Shown here piece after piece: positions 37,458 to 50,600 of a stretch of DNA of 64,000 nucleotides. The notes under the pieces are model-generated. The model worked only from the letters and a program-made list of their open reading frames with translations. It did not search any database and had not been told where the DNA came from. The stretch is from Prinia subflava (lineage: Eukaryota; Chordata; Aves; Passeriformes; Cisticolidae), in contig NC_086248.1 of NCBI RefSeq assembly GCF_021018805.1, forward strand, positions 28,838,922-28,902,921, read 5' to 3'. Every line of letters starts with the position of its first letter. Position 1 is the stretch's first letter. The position numbers and the translations under genes were made by a program.

Positions 37458-37463
37458 TTTAAT
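37458..37463 (-). terminator. Polyadenylation signal ATTAAA, proximal candidate for LMBRD1
   Basis: The minus strand reads ATTAAA about 217 nt past the stop codon. It is the common one-base variant of the hexamer. The downstream sequence (TTGATGAACTGTTGTAAC) is only moderately G/U-rich, so use of the site is uncertain. Confidence 0.35.
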
Positions 37464-37679
37464 CATAAAACATATTTTCTATATATTATTCAAAGTCATC
37501 TCCAACATTTGTTCTCATTTAACAGTGATACTCAAAGTGATATTCAGGTTTTTTATCCCTTTAAGTGAGTACACTCATTTCTCTTTACAGGTGCAAAGAT
37601 GCTTATCTGGATACGAGTTCCATGTAGGCTTGACTCTCAACATAACTTTACACTTTTTCATCTTGAAGGCAAAAGGCTG

Positions 37680-37799
37680 TCAATGGTAATAAACAGACAG
37701 TTCATCATCACTCATATCTGAATCGTCATCATCTACTTCACCTTCAATGACTGATTTCTTGCCTTTGCAGCATGAGACAATTAATCCAATTAAAAAGAC
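37680..37799 (-). CDS. LMBRD1: LMBRD1 final coding exon: end of last membrane segment and acidic tail
   Basis: The coding part is 120 nt, 39 codons and TGA at 37682-37680. The acceptor AG is at 37801-37800. It encodes VFLIGLIVSCCKGKKSVIEG, then EVDDDDSDMSDDELSVYYH. The first ten residues finish the last membrane helix, CCKGKK is a juxtamembrane cysteine/basic patch, and the rest is an acidic cytosolic tail. Human LMBD1 has EGVDEDSDISDDEPSVYSA, so this bird's tail is two residues longer and ends YYH in place of YSA. No frameshift is needed to explain the difference. The same exon continues into the 3' UTR. Confidence 0.96.
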   Translation of the reverse strand, partial: VFLIGLIVSCCKGKKSVIEGEVDDDDSDMSDDELSVYYH

Positions 37800-40700
37800 C
37801 TGCAAATTTGAAATAGAAAGTGTTACTGTTATTCAGTTCAGGGGAATATAAGTAAAATAAATTGTTGTGTTGTGATGCAAATGATGCAATGACAACTACT
37901 GTAAATTATCCAACTTGATTCAGAGGTTTCCAAAATCCAAGTACTTACTGCAATGAATGCCCAGTTCCCAAAGTAATAGGCAGCACTGAAGAACCAAAAT
38001 TTATGAAGAAAGAGGTATGTCCGAGTGACAATACACTGATCTAAATTGAAAGGAAATAGTAGTGATCAACACAGAACAACAACCAAAAAATCAGCTGAAT
38101 ACCACATAGTAAGATAATATTTTAGCAGTCATGGAGAGTATTTAGCTCTGCAGAATGATCACAATCTATTACATCTAATTTACTCTCCTGTATCAAGAAG
38201 GTATACAAAAGGTATACTTGTAGGAGAGTGACTGTGACAGGTAACATGAAGCTACACGTTACACAGGTAACCCCATTACTACTGGGAGCAATTTCTCATG
38301 CATATGTGTCAATTATAAACTAGAATCTGTCCAAAAGAGAACTCACTCCCCATTTTGCATAAACCACAGCCATACAAAGCAGATTCTGGATTAAAACACA
38401 TTGAAGGACTATGAAAAACTGTGTCTCTACCAGGATTACATAAGCTTTGTAAAAAATCAAAAGTCAATTACATGTACACAAACAAACCTCCAACATATAC
38501 TGGGCCTTTTGCAACCCAGATAATAGAAATCTTATTTGTACACAAGACCTGACAGTACTGGTTAAACCTTACTCCTCTAACAACATGAATACTGAATATT
38601 TTCTGATGTGGCTGTATTTTTCTTCATTTCTAACTGGTAGATTTTAAAATTAAGAATCAAATTTCCAAGGAATTTTCAACATGAAGACAGGGAGTACAAA
38701 GGCTTGTACAGGACATTGAACCTGTGGCATCCAAGGGGTCATGCTAGAGGATGGCCAGCAGACTATGTGGGCCAGTTCATTATTCTCTCAAATGCAAGGA
38801 AGGGCACACACTGAGCTTATGCTAAGGTAAAATATCATTTCCTGGTTGATTGGTTTTTGTTGTTGTTGGGGTTTTTTGGTTTTTTGTTTGTTTTGGGTTT
38901 GTTTTGTTTTTGTTTTTTCATACTATGCTTCAAACCCCAGCTAAAGCCCATTTCAGAGCAGGAATTGGTGTGCAAACATGTTGAACACTAGACAAAGTAA
39001 GCAACCCAGAAACTGCCTGTTTGTCCCTCAGCTCAGACTTCAAGTTTGGAAATGTTCCCTAGGTGCAGTTGAAGTAAAGATCTCCTGCCTTCTAAAGTAG
39101 TGAGTGATAGACTACTTATATTATTACTCAGCTCACTTTTAGCAGCCACCTAAGTAAGAAATGACGGTGAAGATGCTTCATAAATGCAGATAATATTGTA
39201 AATACCATCTGCAGCTCTCCAGCTGGTTACTTGAATTAAAAAAACAACTAAAAGACTTTCAGATGGCTCTTTATAATAATTGGAATAAATAGATGATGAT
39301 AAATATTTTGGAACAGTTTGACCTTGCAAGAATATTTCTATACAATGTTACAAGAGCAGATAACTAAATTTTACCTATTGTTTCTGAACTAATGTTACTT
39401 AATAGGCTGACATGACATTTTTCATTAACTGATTCCTCCATATAACTCAATTTAGAATAAGTTAAAGTGAATAGCCTGAATTAAGATACCTGTTATCCAG
39501 AATGTGAATATTAGATGTATCTTGATTATGTGGAACAAAAGTACACATGGAAAGCTACCACGCCTCCAATAGATATCTGCCACCATTTAAAAAGTACAAC
39601 ATATTCTATGTACATATGTAGTGCTGACCAAGGAACAAAGCCAAATAGCCAGGAATCAAGACAAAAAACAATTTAAAATCAAGAATAACAAGCACTAATA
39701 GTCATTACCACCAGAAGAGTCAACTATTTTTTGTTTTGAGTCCACTGATGTAGTTTTTCATTATGGTAAGAAACAGCTACACCTAATGTATTATTTTCAA
39801 ATTAAGGCTTCTTCCAAGAGGTGAATTAGCTAGTTTATGATGAATTGCAATAATCTGTTCAAAGGCAGGTATTAAAGCCTAAAACATGATTTTGTGCACT
39901 GAAAGCTCAAATTATGAGAACTTACTGGTGAAGTCTGTCTTTTATGCATTTCAAAACACAGTGAGCTTTCACAAAAGCATGTAGAAGGAAATAATTTCTT
40001 AGGGAATAGTTACAAATTGTTGTGAACAATGTAATTTATAAACATTGGCATTATTTGAAAGTCGGTATTGTACACTTGTTTTATCTCTTCATTAATCAAC
40101 TAGCCAATGAAACAGATTATACACTCTGTAAATCCATAGATCAAACTGGGCAGAAATAAAGAGCAGAGGTCCAACACAGTGGTAGGATGGTCAGATTCAA
40201 GCCCCTTGAAACAGTCCTCAAAGTTTAATGGAGACAGCAGCCCTGTACCTGGAACAAAGTGACACCTTGCAATAGTGCAGGCTGAGGGTTGACCAGATAC
40301 AATGCAACTGTGCAGAAAGCAACCTCATCTCCCAGTAGAGAAACAGAACATGCAGTTACCAGTGTTCATCTATAACTTGGAAATGTAACTGAATATCAGG
40401 CTTCGCTATCGGGAATGCAGTGAAAGTCCACAAAACTGACCAGTTCTTCCACTGTGACAAACTGCATCTGCAATGGTGACATTTTGGGCTGCCCAGTACA
40501 AAAGCAGCATGGACTTACTGAAGCAAATCTAGTGGAGGACCACTGCAGCAGCTTACAGCACACAGCAGACAATGAAGATGTGTTCCTTCAGCTTAAAGTA
40601 AAGGTGTTTGCAGGTGTGTCTTACTGCTGCTTCTGCTATCTAGTGGGGGCTTACAGAGTCCTAAATGAGATTCCTCCTAGACCTGCATAATGACAGACAA

Positions 40701-41651
40701 CGGATGACAGAGCTGCAGCAAGAAATACAACTATTAAATAGTAGGAGAGGCAATCAGCATAGGCAAGCATCGAAGCAGGCTGACCCTCAGACATTCCCAG
40801 CTGGATGGATGTGAGCAACCTGCTCTACTTTCCCCTGCTGCAGGTTGGACCAGACTACCTCTTAGGTCCTGTGTGTGCTCAAAATCATTACATGAAGGTA
40901 GATATTGAAACAACACAAATCTAAATAACAATGGTAGTTTTGGATGTGAAATTCCAAAGTGCAAATGTTATCCAAAGACAGATGAAACCTGTGTTCCCAC
41001 TTTCAAACAGAACCTAGTTTTACGTAAAAACTTTCACTAAACTTTTACTCAAAACTACTTCCAAAGGAAAAGTTGCATCCTTTCTGGGCTTGAATATCTA
41101 AGCACTGCAAAATTTCAGACCCTAGAAGTATTGAAGGCATAGCTTCAGGTATCCAAGAGAACTTATTTCATACAGCCTTGCTGCCAATAAATCAAAAGCT
41201 GTGTTACAAAATGCAGCTGCTGCTTGAAGGCTGTAGGTATGGCTTTGGTCACAGATCAAATTATTGTTGAGACAAAGCAAGCTTCAGGAGTCTCTACAGG
41301 AGGATATTAACAGATATTAAAAACTTCCCCATTTTGTATCTATCATCTCACAACCTAACATCTTGATCAATATTTCATAGTGTTAGGGTCACTGAAGTGC
41401 TTCCAAAGTGTACAGAAATTTATGTTAAAGACTGTATTTCACATATCACTTCCACTTTTCTCTAGAAACAGATTCACTGAATAGCAGCAACAGCTGTCCT
41501 GGCCACAAACACAGGATTTCTTTATTTCCTTGTTGGCTAAACAGAAAAGAAAACCACGTTCTTAGTTGCCCCTTACTCATTAGTTTCTACAAGTGTTTTT
41601 TTACATACTATTTGAGCATATTCTCACTTATTCTATATTCTTCTCTACTGT

Positions 41652-41685
<34 letters not shown>

Positions 41686-44600
41686 AATACACACAGAGAA
41701 TTAATAGTAGCCTCATTCAGCTGTTGAGCCTGGTTTTGCACTTGACAATCCAGCCCCTCCACTGCTGCTACTTCTCTGGTTTCACAAGCTAAAATTAATC
41801 TCCTACACAAAGTTTTTACAACTTTTAGGTTGTGACATGCCATACCAGTTATTGGCATGTAACAGCTAACTTCTTTCAGAAATTGCTTAAATTTCAATTC
41901 ATCCCTCACTCAGCTTTCACGATATTGCAAGTATTAAACAGCTTCAGCACCACTTGCTTCAAGGTTAACTTTGCAATAAAATTACACCTTTGATCCCTTA
42001 TCAGACTGAAAAGCATACTGGAACACATACTACTCACATATAGCAGGGATCTGAAAATATTTCCCAACTGGTTGTATGTAGTTACAATAACTCCCCACTT
42101 AGAGATGTGAATCACTAAGCTTCCAACACTTCAAGCTGACAGCCCTTTGAAGTACCACACTGCACTACAGAAGCCTGAGTATCAAATCACTCAGATGTTA
42201 AACAACAGTTTGCAGCTATCTAAACCCTTCTGAAATCTAGGTCTAACATACAAGAAAAAAACCCTGCCTGCTGTTTCATCCCAGTTGTCTGGCTTTGGTG
42301 CAGGGTTTTTCTGCTTAGCTGGAAGTGGTAATGAGATGGCACCTAAATTAGACCTGTAGAGACCAAAAGTCTAGCCAGATAAAATCTAGCCCAAAAAGCT
42401 ACCTTATTCAGCAGAAGCTGCTCAGTAGGTTTGGAATCAAATCCTGACAAAGGAAAAGATTTAGCAGGCTAAGGAGGAGCCAGAAACCTGGAAACCAGGG
42501 ACTAATGAAGAGCCTGGAAAAGCTATTTGGGACACGGTTATTTACAAAACAAACTCTGTTTTTTCAGTGCTTCGAGCTACAGGTAAGTTGTATATGATAC
42601 TTCTCATGGTCTATCTACAAATCAAACACACCCTGATATAAAACCAGACAGACAGAAAAATGATGTAAACAATGTGAATCAGTCTGGTTTTATAACAAAT
42701 AGTCAGATCTGATTTTGTAACAAAAGTTACAATTCTGGATAACCAACAGCTATTTGCAGTTATTTTACAATACATGAACAACTGCAGCAGTCACAAAAAC
42801 TTCTTGATGCTAATTACACATTATGAATGTTTACATTAAATGGCTTGAGAATTTTCATGTCCCATCAGTGCTAGAAGGGCTTTAAGGAGGCTTCTAGTAA
42901 GATCCTGCAAGAATGTGTGCCAAAAGAAGAAAAAAGTCACTAATTAAAGTTTCTAAATGCTAAATAATAAAAATAATGCCATACTGAGTGATCTGGGTGT
43001 GACATTTTTTCCCCAACAGTCAAATTTAAATAAAGTGACATGCAGGAACAGGATTTGCATTTATGTGTGAATAAAGGATTTAGTTGTGGAAAGAAGGTTC
43101 TGGATCTTACAACCAAGCACAAACTTCAGCTAAACATAGCAAGAGTTCTCACTACTTCCCTCTATACATTCAGAGAGCCTGTCAGTCCTTTTTTTGCCAT
43201 TTTAGATTTGGAGTTCATCCTAGCACAGTTATGGCATTATAATGTAAAATTTCACCCAGCTATAAGGTTTCTATTTCACTTTGGTTACAGGAAATCTGTG
43301 AGAGTGCCAAGATTTGCATGTATTAACAGGCTAGGTGAAAAACATTTAATGAGATTTGAAGAGCTAAACCTGTTAATCTCATTTTTCACAAGTTTAAAGG
43401 ATGACTTGATTTTAATGTTTATTAAGTACCTTCAAGTGAGGAAAATACTAATGCTACAGGTCCATGTATAAAGTGAAAAGGTACAGCATTACCAAAAGCT
43501 AAATCTGAAGCCACTTTAATGCCAAAGAGATAGTGCCCAGTTTACACAGGGAAGCAATAAACCATTGGATCAGCCTGCTGATGGAGAAAGTGTTCTCAAT
43601 GCTTTTGTTAGAAGTAGAGATTCTTTGAAACATTATGTACAGTTCAGATTAATTACAAGCACTTGCCACATGGGTTTAAAGACAAGCTATAACTTATTAT
43701 ATAACTTAAGTAACTAGAGGCAAACAATTCTTATTATAAAGATACAGCCAGTGATAAACATCAAAGGCAATACTCTAGGGATGAACACAAATGCAAAACT
43801 CTACAAAGAAAGCAGCAGACAGCATAATCTATTATTTTAATTCTTATCAAAATGTCCTCCTTTAGGAAAAATAATTGTGGGAATTGACGTACCTACATCT
43901 GTGTGCCAGTGAACAATGTAGTGCAAAAAGACATTTATAGAGCTCTTAGCTGCTCATACTGACAAACAGGGCTTTCTGTGCTCAGACATGCACCACTGTG
44001 CTTATCTATATGGAGTTCTTACGGTTATAGAGGACTTTAAAAGTGTTAGGTGTAAGTATAGATTCAGGGTAAAGTACTAGTAAGGTCATTTACAAAGCAA
44101 CAGGAAAATGGAAAGTACTCACTAAAATCCTTACTTTATATGAGGCATTTTTAACATTTCAAATTAACTAATTTAGAACAACAGTTTGGAAGTGATAATC
44201 TACAGTCCTACAACTCTTCATACAAAATTACTAATATTGAGAAACTTGCTTGTGGTTTTCCTTTGCATGTCTCCTGCATTTCTCTAGAAGAGAAACAGAA
44301 TATGCTCCTGTTTTGGCATTTGTATTTGGGCCTCCAGCTTGAATAATGTCTATATCTAGTCTTTATTCAGGCAAAAATAAAGCCTGAGGTCCTGAACTTT
44401 TTGACTTCCAGCTAATAAGTGCATCTTACAAGGGGGCACAGATAAGTTAGCTCAGTAAAACCTCATTTCAAAGCCTTAGAAATGAGATTATTTTTTCTTT
44501 CTCACTTCACATGTAGCTCCAAGTCAGCACAGGTCTATGAAAAAGGCCTAGCACATGAACTGTACCCAGCATGTAACAGGCCTTGGGCAAGGCTCATTTC

Positions 44601-47600
44601 CTCAGTGAAGGAAGAGAGTCCAAGGGGGATTCAGAGCAAGGTATGCATTTAAAGTGAGTGATGCCTAAAAACTAGATCTTTTAGTCTAGAGAGAGGCAGA
44701 TAGTGTTTATCAGATCTCATAGTTCAGGCTTGCAGCTGAGTCATTGCTCATTTACATTAAATCCCATTAACCTGTTAAGCTAAACCTATACCAAGCTTTC
44801 AACATATTAGTCCTGCTGCAAGAGTCTTAATCACATAATTGAACTTCTTTGCTTTACCTTATACTCAACTGAATTGTGGACCCAACATTTCAGTTGTCAG
44901 TAGCCCTTGAAAACAGTCAGCAAATGATATTTTTGCCCAGCTGTACTGACCACTGAAAACTAAAGCTTGTTTTGTCTATAACAAATATATTAAATTGCTG
45001 CCCCCAAAAGACTCCTTAAAAAGTTTTTTAAGTTAACCAGAACACAAACTTTTGTGCAAGATGTTTAACTAAAAAAAGGTACTTTGACTTATAAGATGTA
45101 TCCTGCCCTATTATTTTTTCTATTCTGTTTCATGTAGTTACACTATTACAGCCCCTATTTGAGTATAAAACAGATTTCTCTCTTTCATATCAGAAGTAAA
45201 TAGAGAAGCTTTGCTGAATTAAAGCAGATAACAATGCTAAAACCCCCAAAATAATATCTCTACTTATAAATACTCAAGATTGTGGTTTTTCTAAGATTGC
45301 ATTTTAACTGCCTTGTGTTTCTCCAGGAAGTGAAATTGCCCTTTTGGCCAAACAAAACATCAGTTTGAAACATATCTACAGGAAATACTGCCAAATAAAG
45401 CCTGAAGTATTAGCTGTTACAACCTGATCAGGTCTCTTCTGCCATCTCAGAAAGAAAAAAAAAAATCAGTAAGAGCAAGTAGAGATCATATCTGGAACAT
45501 CTGAACATTCAATAAGACAGCAGATTGCTATAAGCTTATCTATCAGCACAGCCATTAAAAGGTCATTGATTGTTTTATGTTTAAAGAAAAACACCTGTTA
45601 AAAGTAAATCAGTTTAAATGGAACAAAATTAATGGAGGACACAAATCAATGTTTGTATTTAGCTACAGGTCACGGGTTTACATAAAACCCTAATACCAAA
45701 GAGAGTAATTCAAAGTGCAAGTGCTTGACCAACCTTTATGCTAAAGTTATTTGCATCTATTTTTGCCCATGTCTAATATCCTTGAAAAGAAGAGAAATTG
45801 TATTTAGAAGTTTAGTTCCTACCTTTGAAATGCATCTGACTTGTCAGTATGCTCTATCTGATCACAGAAAAGAGTGGCATCTGCTTTTTTTCATTAGTTT
45901 TGTTACCAGCTCTTAAAAATGGCAGGTATTCCAAGGTAAGGATTACATTTCCAATTTCTAAAACTGACTGGATGAAACAATCATTAAAGCATTTTCACTC
46001 ATGGGACTTTTTTAAAAGTTGATTATTACAAAATAAACTTTTCTTTCATTTATAAAAGCACAGGAATGGCCTGAATCTACATTTAGTCTACATCTACATT
46101 TAATACAATTCCACTTAAGCTTTTTGATCACATTGATGTTCACATTTAAGAAATATCCATCCGTCTTCTACTTATACTAGTTTAGCACAGGACAGCACAT
46201 CAACATCTTCTCCACCTCTTTTCTATTAAGAAAGGAGACCATGACTCAGAGATAGCCACTGCAACATGATGATGATGACAAATCAAAGCCGTCATTTACA
46301 CAGACCAACTCGTGTTCAGAACATCGGAAGACCTGTTTGAAGCATCAGCATATTGTTTCCATTGATCAAAGTAAATTAAGAAAATAATGTAAAGTATTAG
46401 AAGTATTTTAAAAAATCAAGTATGGGTGGAATTGAGTAAGTTTATTTAAATCCAATCCCAGTTTCTATAATTAAGCAAAGTCTGAGGAAATCAGACTATT
46501 TTAGTTTCTCTCACAAAGATCAAGACAAACATACTTATATGAGTATATAAGTGAGTATATGAGCCAGTGAGTATATGCTGCTTTCAGCAGATACTGGCCA
46601 AGTCAAGAAGCTACTTCTTGTAAGAAGCAAAGTTCTGTATAACTTGGGCAAAAGTGATCTCATTGTGAAAAGCAACATATTTGCTCTTCTAAGTTTTGCC
46701 AGTTTTTTTAATTTTAATCACAAAACCAGCATGATTTCAATTAGCTTGGTTTTTTAATGAAACCAGGCTAAAATTCATTCACAGCCTTACTCAAGTTTCA
46801 CAGAGGAATAAGCACGAAATAAAATGTTACCAGTCTCTCTCTCAAAAAAAACACCAAAAAACCACTAAGGCCTGCATAGATGGAAAGCCAAGGAACATTC
46901 CAGCATTATCCATCTTCTTGCTAGTCACTAGTTAATTCCAGAATATCTTTAAATATATCTTCTGCCTAAATAAGTCAAAAAGGGGATATTTAGTAATACA
47001 GCTGAGAAAATTGATCATTCCTGGCAATTGCCAGCATAACTCTAAGAGAATTAGAGAAAAAATAGTCTAAGACCTCTAGTTCTGCTGGTATTGTTGCTCA
47101 TGGAAGAGCCCACATTTACATCTCATTAAAAACTATGTAATTCTCTTATCTTTGTTTGTAAGTTTACACTGAGAATCTCAAGTGCCACGGAGAAGCTCAG
47201 ACCATATTCCTGAGTATGCTGAGACCAAATACAATACTTGTCTACACATTTGTATGATAAACATACACAATGAAGAGCACTTTCAATGCTAAGCTATTCA
47301 CCAGCTGGGGCTTATTTTTAAAATCTTCTACATACACATTAAAGCAAACATGAGATTTTAAAGCTAACTGGAATGTTTTGTTACCACTGGTTTCTACTAA
47401 AAATAGTCATTCCTTCAAATGAATAAAGTAAGCTTTAACTTAACTGTACTTCAAAGCTTCATTCTAGGCAAATGAAAGCCATGAAGACAGAGATTAAGCT
47501 GCTTATTTACAGCTGAGCATGCACCTATCATATTGGAAATACAAGCAACAATTTTATCTTACCTTCAGGTGCATCTGCATCACAGTCTTTAGACACAAGT

Positions 47601-50600
47601 GTCACATTCCTTGGCTGACCATCAATTGTCTTATTACTCTGCATTATAAATACAGAAAATCAGTATATTAGTATACCAGCAGTGATCTTCCATAGACAAT
47701 GAGAGTGCAGAAACCAAATATATTCTCCAGTGAATTAATTAAAAAAAACCCAAAACTTAAGCAAATCTCTTAGAATATTCAAAGGTATAATTTTTGAATA
47801 GCATATACAGAGTAAGCTGTGAGCAGTAAAACATGAACATTTCTAAGTATGATTTCATTAACAAAAAATTAATAGCTTGTGCTCTTTTTGAAGATTTGTG
47901 AAAAATATACTTGAGCTCTGACATCAAACCTTTTAACTGTGCATAAAATTGATTTGAAAATCAACTTTTCTGTGGTGATGAAGACACCACAGAAGTGTTA
48001 AGAATTGATAATGAACAGTTTACTTCTGGTCTAAAAAAGCCAGATGGTAGCATGCAACATACTTGGATTGCCAGAGTGGAAGAAGAGAAATTATGCTTAA
48101 GTGAACTATTGAAAACCCAAATGTACCTGCTTAAATATCCCAAATCTTTGGAAAACTGATCCTTTCAGGGAACATGAACTCTGTGTTCCACATTTTTGAA
48201 CAATCACTGAATAATTTTAGCAGAGTCCAATGTAAATCCTTTGCACTACATTGATGTTTTTATACCCTGATTCACTTTAAAAGGTACATACTTGCATCCT
48301 CATGATTTCCCTAAACAGAAAACCCTCTGAAGAAATCAGTAAGAGTCAATACCTTTTCTTCAGACAGAAAAAAATTCCTTAAAACATACCAGCAATGAGT
48401 AAAACCTGGCACATAAAATTAAGCTCTGTAAACATAATTGAGGGTGTTTATCAATATTAAGCAAATTCAGTTTTCACTTTGAACAGTCAAGAGAAACAAC
48501 TCAGTGTCTATCTAAAAAAGCAAAAATTTGTACACAGAGTTAATTTTGCTTCATGCAAGGCCATGAAAGTGGAGACTACCTTAAAAAATGGATCTAAAAG
48601 GAATATGACTTAGTCACAGGGATCAGGAACAAAAGAGAATGTGTAGACAGAAACAACAGGATAAGAACAGAACACATGAATTTTCAATTATTTAGTGTAT
48701 ATTTAGCAATTTCCCATCTCCAGAATGTCTTCCAGCTGGCTGTCACTATTCCAGCTTACACTGCTCAGTCATAGCAAGCACTTCTTTCAAAAGTGCAGCA
48801 TTACACCTTGTAAAATTCCATGGGGCACACAAAAAGCATGAAATAATCACAACACAGCCATTTCGAAGTTGTCTTCCTTATCTTCATTCACTCTAACATA
48901 TTAACAGGATTTAAATACAACAATAACTAGATCTATGAGCTTGCTTTTTTGCTATGCTTTTTTCCAGGTCTTATATCACTGTTCTCCTTGAACATTTCTG
49001 TAACTTAAGACATTTTTAGTAGAAGTACTGGCAGACTAAAACTTTAGTGTTCTGCTATCCCATCTGCTCCAAGGCTGAAAGCAGGATGCTTCAAGGCCAA
49101 GCATGAGACAAAACCATGGACAAGAACTCAGTATGTGTGCTTCAAGAGCTGACACATTTCGGACACTCCAGAAAATAGCGAGCTATTATAGAAAGCGTTA
49201 GGACACAGCCTGTTCCACCTACATGATTAGTTCCTGCTTATGTTAAGGATCAAGAACTTGAAAAGAACTGCTTCTACACTTAGTACTTCTGGATTCCTGC
49301 TGCTGACAATGGAGACACTCTGAGTCCTGCAATTTGGCTCCACTCATCTAAACTATCCAAGTGATGACTGAAGAAAGAAAGTGATCGCTGCTTTATGACA
49401 AGAAGTATCTGAGTATATAAAGTGATTCTGGTCCCCCACCAGGTAAAAGTACCCATGGTTGCTTATGGCAAGTACTGGCTTTTTAATTCCTGTCTGGGTT
49501 AATCAAGTCTTAAAGGTCCACTGGGTACAAACATCAGCAAGCAGTGTCTTTCAGACAAAGGCTAGATAATCCTTATTGAAGAGAAATAGGAATTATACCA
49601 CAAGTACAGGCAAAGTTATGCTTTTGCTAGAAAGCCAAGAAGGTGGTCTGGATATGGATACAATTCTTTCTTTGTGAAAGGTTATGAAAAGACTCACTGC
49701 TGATAAACAGGACAAATTGCTTCCACAGGTGAAACCAAGCTATCCTTGGTGTCTGGAAAGCTATGAAAGATGAACAAATTCCTACAGAGGGATTCAGTTG
49801 GTATGGGCACAATATCCAGAAGAAATTTTCAAAAGTTTCCTACAGACACAACAACTGAAGACACTTAATGAATTGGGGTCACATGCTCTGAATACACCGG
49901 TGCTCGGCGTTAATAAGGCGAGTAGCCCAGGTCTAGTTAATGTTAATTGCCTCACAAAAGCTCCACTTTTATATACATATTCAGTTAAAAGGAAAAGTTA
50001 CCAGCACTTCCAAATTAAAAGCTCTTGTCAAGAGTTACAGTCTCCAAAGAAAACAGTTCAAGATTCAAACAGGAATCTAACTTATCCCATGCATTGCCAT
50101 AGACTGTGATAACAATTTAGTTTGACACATTACTAGATTTGGAATTAGCACAGAACAAAGCAAAGGGGGAAGTACTCCTTTTACACAGTGTATGAGCCAC
50201 CAGACTGTCATATGTCAAATGTTTATCAGGCCACCCATCCACTAAGCTTTCCTGGAATAATGCTCATTTATTGCTTGGCTCTTACACACTGTTGGTTACC
50301 AGTGTTGTCATTCTAAAGGATGAAATCAACTGTAATGTGAGAGCACCATGGAAACCTGAACTGTCAAAGTGAGCTGGTGCATAGGGCTCTCCTCATCAGG
50401 AAGCTTGCTGTGTCTAGTTCACTTGCCCTACTCCTGGACACTCCTAAATCCATAATCACCAATTCATAATTCTTAGAGACTCTCTTCATTGCTATATTCA
50501 CAGAAAAATAGCTTGCTTCTCTTCATTCCCAGACTCCATCTCTCCTCACTCTAAAATATCAAAATTTAACATCTAGTTACCAAGGTAGTCAGACACAGAA

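Larger units (their letters stand above)
35850..37679 (-). other. LMBRD1: Probable LMBRD1 3' untranslated region
   Basis: The segment follows the TGA on the minus strand. It is AT-rich and holds no recognisable coding sequence. The right-hand limit is certain; the left-hand limit is inferred from an AATAAA at 35878-35873 with a G/U-rich stretch just past it (minus strand of 35836-35855). If the ATTAAA at 37463-37458 is used instead, the UTR is only about 220 nt. A short CR1 tail at 36205-36275 would then lie in the long form, antisense to the mRNA. Confidence 0.6.
38041..47562 (-). other. LMBRD1: LMBRD1 intron, 9522 bp (largest in window)
   Basis: GT is at 47562-47561 and AG at 38042-38041. 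It contains a G/T low-complexity tract (38851-38918), an (AT)n(AC)n microsatellite (41652-41696) and a 143-codon plus-strand open frame (43040-43471) that I judge to be chance. No CR1 or LTR fragment is recognised. Confidence 0.88.

Noticed and set aside
41628..41909. 93-codon minus frame over the AT/AC microsatellite
   Set aside because: It ends in an Ile-Tyr repeat created by the microsatellite and has no family match.
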